The notes beneath the pieces were generated by a model. That model had not been told where the DNA came from. It saw nothing but the letters and a program-made list of their open reading frames with translations, and ran no database searches. Position numbers and translations under genes: made by a program. Below, in pieces: positions 1-7,754 of a stretch of 64,000 nt of DNA. Source of the DNA: Acidipila sp. EB88 (lineage in GTDB: Bacteria; Acidobacteriota; Terriglobia; Terriglobales; Acidobacteriaceae); the NCBI RefSeq assembly GCF_003858395.1, contig NZ_QWEV01000005.1, forward strand, positions 4,030,001 to 4,094,000. Direction: 5' to 3'. Within the stretch, counting starts at the first letter, position 1; the number at the start of each line of letters is the position of its first letter.

Positions 1-880
1 TTTGATGAGCCGTGCTGCCCTGCTTCCACACCCGCAACCAGTAACAACCATGGACCGCGACCAGACGTGACGTGATCACTGCGGGATCGCACAGCAACTG
101 GGACATGGCAGCGGTCATGCCGGGCACGCTCGCGGCTTCCACCGACACACAGGCAGGCGGTCTCTGGCCGAGCAACTCGCGCGTCACCTGCCAGAACTCC
201 GTTGCGGTCAGCAGCCCGGCATCCACGGAAAGCCCGTGCATGCGCTCAGCCGCACTCAGCAGCTCCAGGTCAATGTGGTCTTCAAAGCAGATGGAAAGGC
301 GCTCAGGCGCGCCGGTGATCCGAAGCGGCAGTGCACCATGCTTTTCCATCAGGGCAGCAGGAAGATAGCTCACCATGCGAGCAGCCTGGAATGCGCCCAT
401 CCGAAACACGGGACGCTGCCACTGGATCGACAAGGCTGCCGTAAAGTCCGCCTCCGGCAACTCCACCTGCTGCTTCAGCCAGCAGCCGAGCTTGCCGGCA
501 CCTACGGACCGCTGGGAACGAAGCGCCTGTTCCAGCTGTGCTTCATTGATAATTCCTTGCTCGATCAGGATGCGACCCAGCTTGACTCGCGGAGCAGCAT
601 GGAGCGCAGCGGCAGCGGCCAGCGCCTGCTCTGCGATCACAACCGCACGCAGCAACTGCTCGAGACAATCCACGCTGCAGGCCCACTGCCCGTTGAAGTG
701 GTACACCCCCTGGGCCGCGCACGCGACAACCGCACAGGGTCCGCTTCCGGGCGCTGCCGCAGGCTGCGGTGGGCTCGTCTCCCCCTGATACTCGATACCT
801 GTGCAGCCTGGGTGGGCCCACGTGTTCACCACGCGGGCGGTTGCTCCAGTTGCCACGATTCCCTGCATACATCCTGTCAT
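1..880 (-). CDS. GspE-N/MshEN-like domain protein with N-terminal Cys cluster (partial)
   Basis: The reading frame is open from an ATG at 880 to the window edge, so the C-terminus is missing. A ribosome site (AGGGGG) lies a few bases upstream. Residues about 23-72 hold a Cys/His cluster (HPGC, C49, C54, then WACSVDC), which resembles a small zinc-binding module. Residues about 98-160 match the type II secretion ATPase N-terminal (GspE_N/MshEN) fold, with the pattern LGRILIEQGIINEAQLEQAL followed by a second helical repeat. In other proteins this fold can bind c-di-GMP or act as an interaction module; neither role is shown here. It lies 116 bases downstream of the sigma factor gene on the same strand, so it could be read with it. 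The exact function is unknown. Confidence 0.75.
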   Translation of the reverse strand, partial: MTGCMQGIVATGATARVVNTWAHPGCTGIEYQGETSPPQPAAAPGSGPCAVVACAAQGVYHFNGQWACSVDCLEQLLRAVVIAEQALAAAAALHAAPRVKLGRILIEQGIINEAQLEQALRSQRSVGAGKLGCWLKQQVELPEADFTAALSIQWQRPVFRMGAFQAARMVSYLPAALMEKHGALPLRITGAPERLSICFEDHIDLELLSAAERMHGLSVDAGLLTATEFWQVTRELLGQRPPACVSVEAASVPGMTAAMSQLLCDPAVITSRLVAVHGCYWLRVWKQGSTAHQ

Positions 881-996
881 CACATTCCCCCTGTGTTCGT
901 CGCCCTTGAAGATTGTTCGCCGTGCACTCGCCCGGCGACCGAGTGCCTGTGTCGCGTTTGCCCGCGGCCGTTTCTGCTCGTTGCAGAACGTCGCAG

Positions 997-2262
997 CTAA
1001 CTCGCGAGCCGCTCCTGCTGGTACGCGGCCGGTGCAGGGCAGCCTCGCGGCTTGCCGCGCAGCTCGGCTACCGAAACGCGGAGTCGTCGCAGGGCCATGT
1101 GGTGAATCTGCGAAATGCGCGATTCCACCACGCCAAGCATCGAGCCGATCTCGCGCATCGTCAGTTCTTCGAAGTAGTACAGCAGCATCACTTCCCGCTC
1201 GCGTGCAGGAAGACTTTCCAGCGCGGTGCGAACCCTGTCGCGCGCCTCTCCTTCGAGCAGCATGGCCAGCGGGTTCTCGCTCTCCTTGGCCGGGAGAAAC
1301 TGCAGCTCTTCATCGCCACCGTCTTCGCCGCCACGCTCTGTCTGCAGGCTGCCCATCTCAAGGCTCCGCAACTGGCCCGTGAGCTGCTGCAGATGCAGCA
1401 GCGAGAGCCCCATGGCAGCCGCCACCTCTGCATCCTGTGGTTCGCGCCCCAGTCTCGCCTTGAGCGTGTTCGCCGCTTCGTGGAGTGCACGCCCTTTGCG
1501 CCGCAGCTCGCGGGGACTCCAATCCAGCGCCCGCAGGCTGTCGAGGATCGCTCCGCGAACACGGAACTGCGCGTACGAACGGTACTGCACGTTCTTGGTC
1601 GGGTTGAACTTGCGCGCCGCATCCACCAGGCCCAGCGTACCGGCGCTGACCAGCTCGTCCAGCTCCACGTGCTGCGGCAGGCGGTCGTGAATGGCGCGCG
1701 CCACAAAGCGAACAATCGGGAGGTGCGCCAGCAACAGCTGCTCCTGCGCAGTGGTGAGGCCGCGAGCGCCTGGCTCGGTCACACGCTGCACCTGGGGAAC
1801 CTTGCCCCCCACCATGAGGCTGCCTGTATGTTGACCTCCCCGCACCGGCATCCCGCCCACTGCCGGCAGCTGCTTCAGCTTTGCCGACGCTGCGTTGCCT
1901 GTGCCGAGGTACAGCCCTGCCTGCTGCACGCCCGCCTGTACCTGCGACTGTGTCTGATCCTGTGTCTGCGCTTGAAACCCTGCATCGCCCATCCCCCGTG
2001 TTGCTTCGCTGGGCTCGCCTGCATGTTGCTGCTGCGCTGCCCTATGACAGGACACTTGTGCAAGAGAGTGGCCGCCAAGGACGCTGCTTCCTGGGGGTTT
2101 CTTCATGAAGAAAACTTCATGTTCCCCCGCGAGCGAGCTGCTCCGGCGCATACCAGCAGGCTGTTTTTGCAGGGCACACGCTGCCGGCAGCATCGCTGCA
2201 ACGACGCGGGCCACGTAGCTCAGCGCCCGGCTTCCGCGCTGGGCGTCAACGCCGGAAAGCAT
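997..2262 (-). CDS. fliA: FliA/WhiG-type sigma-70 family RNA polymerase sigma factor
   Basis: Alternative sigma factor of the motility/sporulation group. The last ~255 residues carry region 2 (LPIVRFVARAIHDRLP, then ELVSAGTLGLVDAARKF and YRSYAQFRVRGAILDSLR), region 3, and region 4 (LPAREREVMLLYYFEELTMREIG, an HTH). The ~165 residues before that are Gln/Ala-rich and not part of the family, whose usual length is about 240-260. The true start is therefore uncertain. The longest frame begins at an ATG with no ribosome site, but a CATAGT hexamer lies 5 bases upstream of it, which fits a leaderless start. Other in-frame ATGs lie at 2106 and 1992. Neighbouring sigma-54 activator and response-regulator genes suggest a regulatory block for surface structures or motility; the target genes are not in the window. 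Confidence 0.85.
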   Translation of the reverse strand: MLSGVDAQRGSRALSYVARVVAAMLPAACALQKQPAGMRRSSSLAGEHEVFFMKKPPGSSVLGGHSLAQVSCHRAAQQQHAGEPSEATRGMGDAGFQAQTQDQTQSQVQAGVQQAGLYLGTGNAASAKLKQLPAVGGMPVRGGQHTGSLMVGGKVPQVQRVTEPGARGLTTAQEQLLLAHLPIVRFVARAIHDRLPQHVELDELVSAGTLGLVDAARKFNPTKNVQYRSYAQFRVRGAILDSLRALDWSPRELRRKGRALHEAANTLKARLGREPQDAEVAAAMGLSLLHLQQLTGQLRSLEMGSLQTERGGEDGGDEELQFLPAKESENPLAMLLEGEARDRVRTALESLPAREREVMLLYYFEELTMREIGSMLGVVESRISQIHHMALRRLRVSVAELRGKPRGCPAPAAYQQERLAS

Positions 2263-2267
2263 CTGTA

Positions 2268-2273
2268 ACTATG
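2268..2273 (-). promoter_or_regulatory. candidate -10 box, possible leaderless start of the sigma factor
   Basis: CATAGT on the minus strand is separated by only 5 bases from the ATG at 2262. It parallels the TATAGT-5 bases-ATG arrangement of gltB. No clear -35 is visible. Confidence 0.35.
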
Positions 2274-2544
2274 GTTGGGGCATGCCGCAGAGAAGCAGCT
2301 GCGGACGGGCTGCCATGAGGAGGGGACAGCGGAGACGTTTGCATCCGCGATTTGGATCCGTGGTTGCATCCGCGGCTAACACCGCGGACGCTGTGCGGCC
2401 CTTTCGTGTCCCTACAGGGGCATGCGTCGTCATGGCAGACAACGCGACCTGTCACACAGACGCAGCAAAACAGCGTTCCGACCCTGGCGCACCAGGCAGG
2501 AACACCCTGTATCGTTTGCCCCTTGCAGGCACACACTGACGTAG

Positions 2545-4092
2545 TTACAGGAGCGAGTCTCCGAAGTCCACGCACTCTGCATCGATTGCCGGCGCGCCGC
2601 CTGCAAGGATCCAGGCCCGCTCCACAGTGTGCTCCAACTCGCGCACATTGCCTGGCCATGCGTGGGCGCGCAGCTTGGCGCGCGCTGCCGCAGTGAGCTG
2701 CTTGGCAGGCTCAGTCCTGCCCAGTCTCCCCATCGCGTGCGAAAGCAGCGCATCGATGTCGTCGATGCGCCCGGCAAGCGCGGGTGTGTGCACCAGGAAC
2801 ACTGCCAGGCGGTGCAACAGGTCGGTCCGGAAGGTGCCTTCCAGCGCCATGGCTCCCAGCTTGCGGTGGGTCGCAGCCACAATGCGGGCATCAATCCGGA
2901 CCGCCTCGTTTTCGCCCACTCTCTGGATCTCCCCGCTCTCCAGGAAGCGCAACAGCTTGCTCTGGACGGGCAGGGGCAGCTCACCCACTTCGTCCAGGAA
3001 CAGGGTGCCGCCCGCGGCCGCCTCGATGCGCCCCATCCGCGCGTGCACCGCCCCGGTAAACGCGCCGCGCGCATGCCCGAACAACTCTGCCTCGACCAGG
3101 GCTTCGGGGATGGCGGCGCAGTTGATGGCGACGAAGCGGCCTTCATGGCGTGTGCTCAACCGGTGGATCGCCCGCGCCACCAACTCCTTGCCCGTACCCG
3201 TTGGACCATGCACCAGCACGGGCGTGCTGCGATGGGCGACCAGGCGGATCCTGCGGCTGACTTCCAGCATGCGGGTATCCCGGCCGATGAACTCCGGGAG
3301 CGGGACCGTTGCCGCCTGCGCCGCGCCGGTGGTCTCGCCATCTTGAGCGGCGACCTGCGCCCGGTTGTCGCCCTCGCCGGCAGGTGCCTGCGGCGGCGCA
3401 CCGGGGTCTGCTTGGAGAGGCGCACTGCCGCGGCCCGGCGCGACGGGAGGACCGTCCCCACTCCGTGCCGCTTCTGCAGCAAACGCCAGGGGAGTGGTCA
3501 GCGACGCCGGCGCGAACGATTGCACCGGCACCGCACCGCGCCCCGCATCGCGAGGGTCCTGGTTCCCTTCCCAAACGCGCCCGGGCTCCTGCGCCATCGC
3601 CCGGTCCGCGTCCTGAGGCAGCATCGCCTCGACTTCCGCGGTTGCCGTGCGCTCCCAGGCTGGCTCGTCTACCGGGGCCGCCTGCTGGGCGGCCTGTGCG
3701 TGGCGCAGTACATGGAGCAACTCCGCCCGGTGCGGGGCAGCCGCAGCCGTGCCGGGGCCAGTGCCATCCATCCGCAGTACATCCATCCCGGGAAACTCCG
3801 CCGTCAGCAGCCGGCTACACTCCTCCGCCTCGAGATCAGGCAGCCACCCGTCCAGCACAAGGGTGGACGGAGTTTCCTGCTCCAGAAGGAAGAACATCGC
3901 TGCCGCCCCGGCTGCTTCACGCACGGTCCAGCGGCGCATCCGCAGATCGGCCGCCAGTGCAGAGCGCGCCGCACCATCCGCACTGACCAGCAGGACGCTG
4001 CGCCGGGAACCACTCTTCCCAGGCACGGGCGCCAGAGCAGGGGTATGGCGCAGGGGTGCCTGGGAAATCCGTGTCGCGTCGAAAGGGGTCAT
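2545..4092 (-). CDS. sigma-54 interacting AAA+ activator lacking a C-terminal DNA-binding domain
   Basis: 515 residues from an ATG with AGGAGG 7 bases upstream. Residues 30-130 resemble a degenerate receiver domain: the likely phospho-site Asp81 (LVLDGWLPD) is present but the acidic pair near its N-terminus is replaced by SADG. Residues 135-262 form an Ala/Pro/Gln-rich linker. Residues 265-500 are a complete sigma-54 activator AAA+ domain with Walker A GPTGTGKE (296-303), the sigma-54 contact loop GAFTGA (343-348), Walker B LFLDE (364-368) and the WPGNVRELEH sensor II helix. The protein ends only 15 residues after the AAA+ core, so the Fis-type HTH normal for NtrC-like proteins is absent. Its start overlaps the stop of the upstream response-regulator gene (ATGA), so the two are translationally coupled. 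It should open sigma-54 promoters without its own DNA contact. Confidence 0.9.
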   Translation of the reverse strand: MTPFDATRISQAPLRHTPALAPVPGKSGSRRSVLLVSADGAARSALAADLRMRRWTVREAAGAAAMFFLLEQETPSTLVLDGWLPDLEAEECSRLLTAEFPGMDVLRMDGTGPGTAAAAPHRAELLHVLRHAQAAQQAAPVDEPAWERTATAEVEAMLPQDADRAMAQEPGRVWEGNQDPRDAGRGAVPVQSFAPASLTTPLAFAAEAARSGDGPPVAPGRGSAPLQADPGAPPQAPAGEGDNRAQVAAQDGETTGAAQAATVPLPEFIGRDTRMLEVSRRIRLVAHRSTPVLVHGPTGTGKELVARAIHRLSTRHEGRFVAINCAAIPEALVEAELFGHARGAFTGAVHARMGRIEAAAGGTLFLDEVGELPLPVQSKLLRFLESGEIQRVGENEAVRIDARIVAATHRKLGAMALEGTFRTDLLHRLAVFLVHTPALAGRIDDIDALLSHAMGRLGRTEPAKQLTAAARAKLRAHAWPGNVRELEHTVERAWILAGGAPAIDAECVDFGDSLL

Positions 4093-4919
4093 GCCAATCC
4101 TCCTGGATACGCTTGCTGATACGCTCGCTGCTGCCGTGCTTCCGTAGCCGCCCAGTCGCCCGGATGGATCACCGGTTCCAGCGGCACCGGCGCCGGTGCG
4201 ATGCTGTTGTGCCGCGGCATCACCGGCTGCGGCTGTGCCACGCGCAGGGAGTAGCCGACTCCGCGTACGGAGCCAAGCAGCACCGTGCTCCCTGTGCTGT
4301 TGAGTTTGCGGCGCAGCGTGCCCATGTGGACATCCAGCACGTTGGTCTCGCGTGCCGCGTCCTGCCACACCGCTTCGCGGAGAAAACTCCGTGTCACGAC
4401 GTTTCCGCCTGCGAGCATCAACTGCTCCAGCAGGGCAAACTCCAGGTTCGTGAGATGAACGGGCCGATCGGCAATGGCGACCCGGCGAAGCATGCGGTCC
4501 ATCGCGAGCGCGCCCACGGTGAGCACCGGGGAAACAGCCGCACGGTCAGGAACCAGCGCTGCCTGCCGGCGCAGCATGGCCCGGCATCGTGAACGAAGCT
4601 CCCCGAGTGAGAACGGCTTCTGCAGGCAGTCGTCCGCACCGGCATCCAGGCAGGCGATGCGGCACTGTGTCTCGGCTCGGCCGCTCACGACCAGGATGGA
4701 GCAACGGGGCGAGGCAGCACGCGCGGCTGCAAGCACCTCCATCCCGGAACGTACCGGAAGGTCCAGGTCCAGAATCAGCAGTGCGGGCTCCTGTTCCAGG
4801 AAACGGGTGATCGCCTGTTCCCCGTCGGCGGCAAGCTCGATCTCCGATGCTTCGGACAACAAGGCGCGGCGCAGAAGCATTCCCAGCTTTTCATCATCTT
4901 CTGCAATCAGCACGCGCAT
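4089..4919 (-). CDS. OmpR/PhoB-family response regulator
   Basis: 276 residues. The receiver domain (1-115) has Asp8/Asp9, phospho-acceptor Asp51 (LLILDLDLP) and Lys101 (QKPF). A winged-helix DNA-binding domain follows at about 133-228 (LTNLEFALLEQLM, then NVLDVHMGTLRRKL and VRGVGYSLR). The ~45-residue C-terminal tail is Pro/Gln-rich and outside the family. The ATG is preceded by GGGAG at suitable spacing. No histidine kinase gene is adjacent, so the partner kinase is encoded elsewhere. The stop overlaps the start of the sigma-54 activator by four bases, which implies fixed stoichiometry of the two regulators. Confidence 0.92.
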   Translation of the reverse strand: MRVLIAEDDEKLGMLLRRALLSEASEIELAADGEQAITRFLEQEPALLILDLDLPVRSGMEVLAAARAASPRCSILVVSGRAETQCRIACLDAGADDCLQKPFSLGELRSRCRAMLRRQAALVPDRAAVSPVLTVGALAMDRMLRRVAIADRPVHLTNLEFALLEQLMLAGGNVVTRSFLREAVWQDAARETNVLDVHMGTLRRKLNSTGSTVLLGSVRGVGYSLRVAQPQPVMPRHNSIAPAPVPLEPVIHPGDWAATEARQQRAYQQAYPGGLA

Positions 4920-5175
4920 CCCGCTTCTCCCACACCCAACCTACGACCGCATACGCAGTCGCGGTACACCTTTCCCGCCTTTCCCCAGAGCCTTCTTCTC
5001 TTCTGAACCCGGCCGCCACTGGTCGTCCCAAAAGCGGACCTTACCTCAGGATTGCGCCAGGTCTCGCTTGACTGACGCATTTCGATTCAGGAAGAGCGAG
5101 GTTCGCAGCCGCCCGGGCGCCTTGGGGCCGCCCAATGCAGAGCCTGGCACCGGTACCCTCTCGGGCGACACCACC

Positions 5176-5203
5176 TTGCAATTCGCTTTTTCTTCGCTAT
5201 AAT
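5176..5203 (+). promoter_or_regulatory. lexA promoter, leaderless type
   Basis: A -35 TTGCAA (5176-5181) and a perfect -10 TATAAT (5198-5203) are separated by 16 bases. The lexA ATG begins 8 bases after the -10, so transcription should start at or within 1-2 bases of the start codon. No ribosome-binding site can fit. Confidence 0.8.
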
Positions 5204-5211
5204 GGGCGACT

Positions 5212-5823
5212 ATGGCTGTTACACGTCGACAAAAGGAAGTACTGGACTTCATTGCAGGGTTTGTGGAACGGCAGGGCTACTCGCCGTCGTTCGAGGAGAT
5301 CGCGCGCGGGCTCAACCTGAAGTCGCTGGCCACCGTGCACAAACACATCACGAACCTGCAAACCAAAGGAATTCTGCAGCGTGGGCACAACCGCAGCCGG
5401 TCGATTGACGTGTTGCCGCAGCCCCGGGCACAACGCGCTGCACCCACCCGCGAGCGCCTCCCGTTGATGGGACGGATCGTCGCCGGGCTGCCGGTGGAAG
5501 CGGTGCAGACCAGCGAGACCATCTCGCTGTCCGACATCGTGGGCAACAAGGAGGTGTTTGCGCTGGAGGTAAGCGGCGACTCCATGCGGGACGAACACAT
5601 CGTGGATGGAGATTATGTGCTGGTAGAGCGGACACGCGCCGCCCGCGATGGTGAGATCGTAGTGGCCCTGGTCCGGGGCTCGGAAACAACCCTGAAGCGT
5701 TTCTACGTGGAAGGCGACACCGTCCGGCTGCAACCCTCCAACCAGGAGATGCTGCCGATCCTGATACCAGCCGGCCAGGTAGAGGTGCAGGGGCGGGTGC
5801 TCGGCGTGCTGCGTCGTTACTAA
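5212..5823 (+). CDS. lexA: LexA repressor, SOS response autoprotease
   Basis: 203 residues, normal length. The N-terminal winged helix (1-65) begins with the family signature TRRQKEVLDFI. The self-cleavage bond Ala91-Gly92 (IVAGLPVEA) and the catalytic dyad Ser124 (SGDSM) and Lys162 (TTLKRF) are all present, so the protein should be a functional RecA-stimulated autoprotease. The start is fixed by homology because MAVTRRQKEV is the usual beginning, which makes the leaderless promoter reading robust. I could not identify a convincing LexA operator in its own upstream region. It is followed by a strong bidirectional terminator. Confidence 0.97.
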   Translation: MAVTRRQKEVLDFIAGFVERQGYSPSFEEIARGLNLKSLATVHKHITNLQTKGILQRGHNRSRSIDVLPQPRAQRAAPTRERLPLMGRIVAGLPVEAVQTSETISLSDIVGNKEVFALEVSGDSMRDEHIVDGDYVLVERTRAARDGEIVVALVRGSETTLKRFYVEGDTVRLQPSNQEMLPILIPAGQVEVQGRVLGVLRRY

Positions 5824-5847
5824 GTACGGTGCTTGAACTCACAAATG

Positions 5848-5876
5848 AAAAGAGCCCGGGATCCCCGGGCTCTTTT
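5848..5876. terminator. bidirectional intrinsic terminator between lexA and trxA
   Basis: The stem AAAGAGCCCGGG pairs with CCCGGGCTCTTT around an ATC loop. T-runs lie on the outer side on both strands, so it can serve the convergent lexA and thioredoxin genes. Confidence 0.9.
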
Positions 5877-5927
5877 CTTTGCGTTTTGGATCTGTCAGCG
5901 ACCGGTAATAGCGCCGGCTCGTGCTAA

Positions 5928-6263
5928 CTAGACGCCAACAACCTTGCTGACCGACTTTGAGATCGTGTCCTTGGGCACGTAGCCCACGATCTGGTCCGCA
6001 AGCTTGCCGTCCTTGAAGATCAACAGGGCCGGGATGCCGCGAATGCCGTAGCGTGCCGGGGTGGCCGAGTTCCGGTCCACGTCCATCTTCATGACCTTGA
6101 GCTTGCCGTCGAAATCCTTTGCCACTTCGTCCACAATGGGAGCGAGTGCCTTACAGGGGCCGCACCAGCCTGCCCAGAAATCCACCAGAACAGGCTGCGA
6201 AGACTGCAGAACCTCCGCCTCGAAACTGCTGTCGTTTACTTCGTGTACGCCCACACCTGCCAT
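5928..6263 (-). CDS. trxA: thioredoxin
   Basis: 111 residues with the active site WCGPC (Cys34, Cys37) and the cis-Pro loop (GIPAL). It is a general cytoplasmic disulfide reductase, reduced by thioredoxin reductase. The start is the ATG at 6263, preceded by GGGAG; a longer frame to 6419 has no homology in its extra residues. The gene is convergent with lexA. Confidence 0.95.
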   Translation of the reverse strand: MAGVGVHEVNDSSFEAEVLQSSQPVLVDFWAGWCGPCKALAPIVDEVAKDFDGKLKVMKMDVDRNSATPARYGIRGIPALLIFKDGKLADQIVGYVPKDTISKSVSKVVGV

Positions 6264-6551
6264 GTTGCTCTCCCTTGAAGGCCGCATCCTGTTGCGCTTC
6301 GTCCGCCGAAGCGTCACTCGAATCCAGACCAGCGTAGATCCTTGCTCAACAATAGATGCAGGAAGAGGGCCGAACGTCGCAGGTGGGCGCTTGAACGCAT
6401 AAGCGCCCGTGCTCAACAAGCCACGGGCGCAGGGAGCAGCCCTCCCCCAGAGCTGCCCACTGCACGAACATAGGGGGTGTCACCTGCGGCTGTAAAGCAA
6501 ACTTCGGTAACTAAGTCCCAAAAAATTGCTGTTGCCGACAGAACAGAAGCA

Positions 6552-7730
6552 TTATTTTTCCAGGATTTCCTCGGCATGAAGAATAGCTGCCCCGGTGGCA
6601 AGCGCGCACGGCAGCAGCTCGGCAATAGGCAGCGCTCCCTGCCCATCAGAATGGGTACTATGCGCCGCGGCTGCCAGCACGCGAGCCGATGCCTCGGCGA
6701 CCGAGGCTTCGCTTTCGAGGAGGCACAGCACGCCCGACCCCGCACCGCTCAGCGTGACGCTGAGGATGCCTGCGGACCCGGCCAGCGGCAGAAGACGCGG
6801 CAACAAGGGGCAAACCTTACCCCGGAAGGGCTGATGGAGCCGATCGGTTGTGGCCACGTGCAGGAGGTCGCCCCGTCCTTGGCCAAAAGCGGCAACCAGC
6901 AGAGCGACATTTTGAAGATTGGGAACGATGGCGTCGAGGCCGTACTGCTCTGGAAGCACTGCGCGGGACTCTACCGTGGCGAAGGGACGTTCCGGCAGAA
7001 CCAGCAACGCATACCAGGAGGCCGGTGGATGGATGGAGACCGCCCGCACCCTGAGTTGAGACGAGACGGTGGCGGGTAGTGGGCCGGAGCCCTGTGCGCC
7101 GGCAGCGCCTCCGAGGCTCATGTCTGTGAGCGCGCCTTTGATCGCAGAGTCCATCGCAGGTGGTGTCGCCGACAAATACTTCTCTGGAGTCGCGTCCGCA
7201 GCCAGGTAGCCCGAGACCACAAACCCGCCAAGGCAGCAGGCAGCCGCATTGTCAGGATGGTGTTCGAGCGCGGCAACCTCCTCGAGCATGCGCAGTTGGT
7301 CCCAGCCCAGTCCGGCGAAGTGCGACGCAAGCGCCACTCCAGCGAACCGGGAAGCAGCCGACGAGCCGCAGCCCATGCCAAGCGGGATCCCGTTGCGCAC
7401 CGAGAGATGAAGCGGTATCGCCGCGCTGCCCATAGAGCCCGCGTGCCGCATCCAGGTCTCGCGGTAGGTGTCGAGCAGAAGGTTGCCGGTGAGCGCGGAG
7501 CAAAGCGCCACACTGCGACCGGAAGCCTCGATCTGAAATGCTGGCAGCACCGCGTGCGCAGAGGTGGCGATGGGCCTGGCATCTACCTCGAGATAGAGGG
7601 CGAGGGCCAGGGCGATCGCGTCAAAGCCTGGGCCCAGATTGGCGGAAGTCGCAGGAAGACGAAGACGGATCGGAGCAGGTATGGCAGCACTCAAAACTGC
7701 TTCCCTCGAGAGCTTGCGGGCCGGGTCCAT
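6552..7730 (-). CDS. thrB: homoserine kinase
   Basis: GHMP-family kinase that phosphorylates homoserine to O-phosphohomoserine in threonine synthesis. The N-terminal motif LPATSANLGPGFDAIALAL is diagnostic and the ATP-binding glycine motif is PLGMGCGSSAASR. At 392 residues it is longer than the usual ~300-330, with an N-terminal leader of ~20 residues and a longer middle section. AAGGG lies upstream of the ATG. It starts 24 bases after the stop of threonine synthase, so thrC-thrB form a two-gene operon supplying consecutive steps. Confidence 0.93.
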   Translation of the reverse strand: MDPARKLSREAVLSAAIPAPIRLRLPATSANLGPGFDAIALALALYLEVDARPIATSAHAVLPAFQIEASGRSVALCSALTGNLLLDTYRETWMRHAGSMGSAAIPLHLSVRNGIPLGMGCGSSAASRFAGVALASHFAGLGWDQLRMLEEVAALEHHPDNAAACCLGGFVVSGYLAADATPEKYLSATPPAMDSAIKGALTDMSLGGAAGAQGSGPLPATVSSQLRVRAVSIHPPASWYALLVLPERPFATVESRAVLPEQYGLDAIVPNLQNVALLVAAFGQGRGDLLHVATTDRLHQPFRGKVCPLLPRLLPLAGSAGILSVTLSGAGSGVLCLLESEASVAEASARVLAAAAHSTHSDGQGALPIAELLPCALATGAAILHAEEILEK

Positions 7731-7754
7731 TGCTGCCCTTGCGCGGGCGAAGTA

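Noticed and set aside
913-2268. Long plus-strand open frame opposite the sigma factor
   Set aside because: It is a shadow of the sigma-70 gene on the other strand; the translated sequence has no family pattern and is full of His/Arg/Gln, while the minus strand has clear sigma regions.
2629-4119. 496-residue plus-strand open frame opposite the sigma-54 activator
   Set aside because: No motif is present in it; the minus strand shows a full AAA+ domain.
5100-5211. LexA operator upstream of lexA
   Set aside because: No convincing palindrome of a known LexA-box type was visible, so none is annotated.
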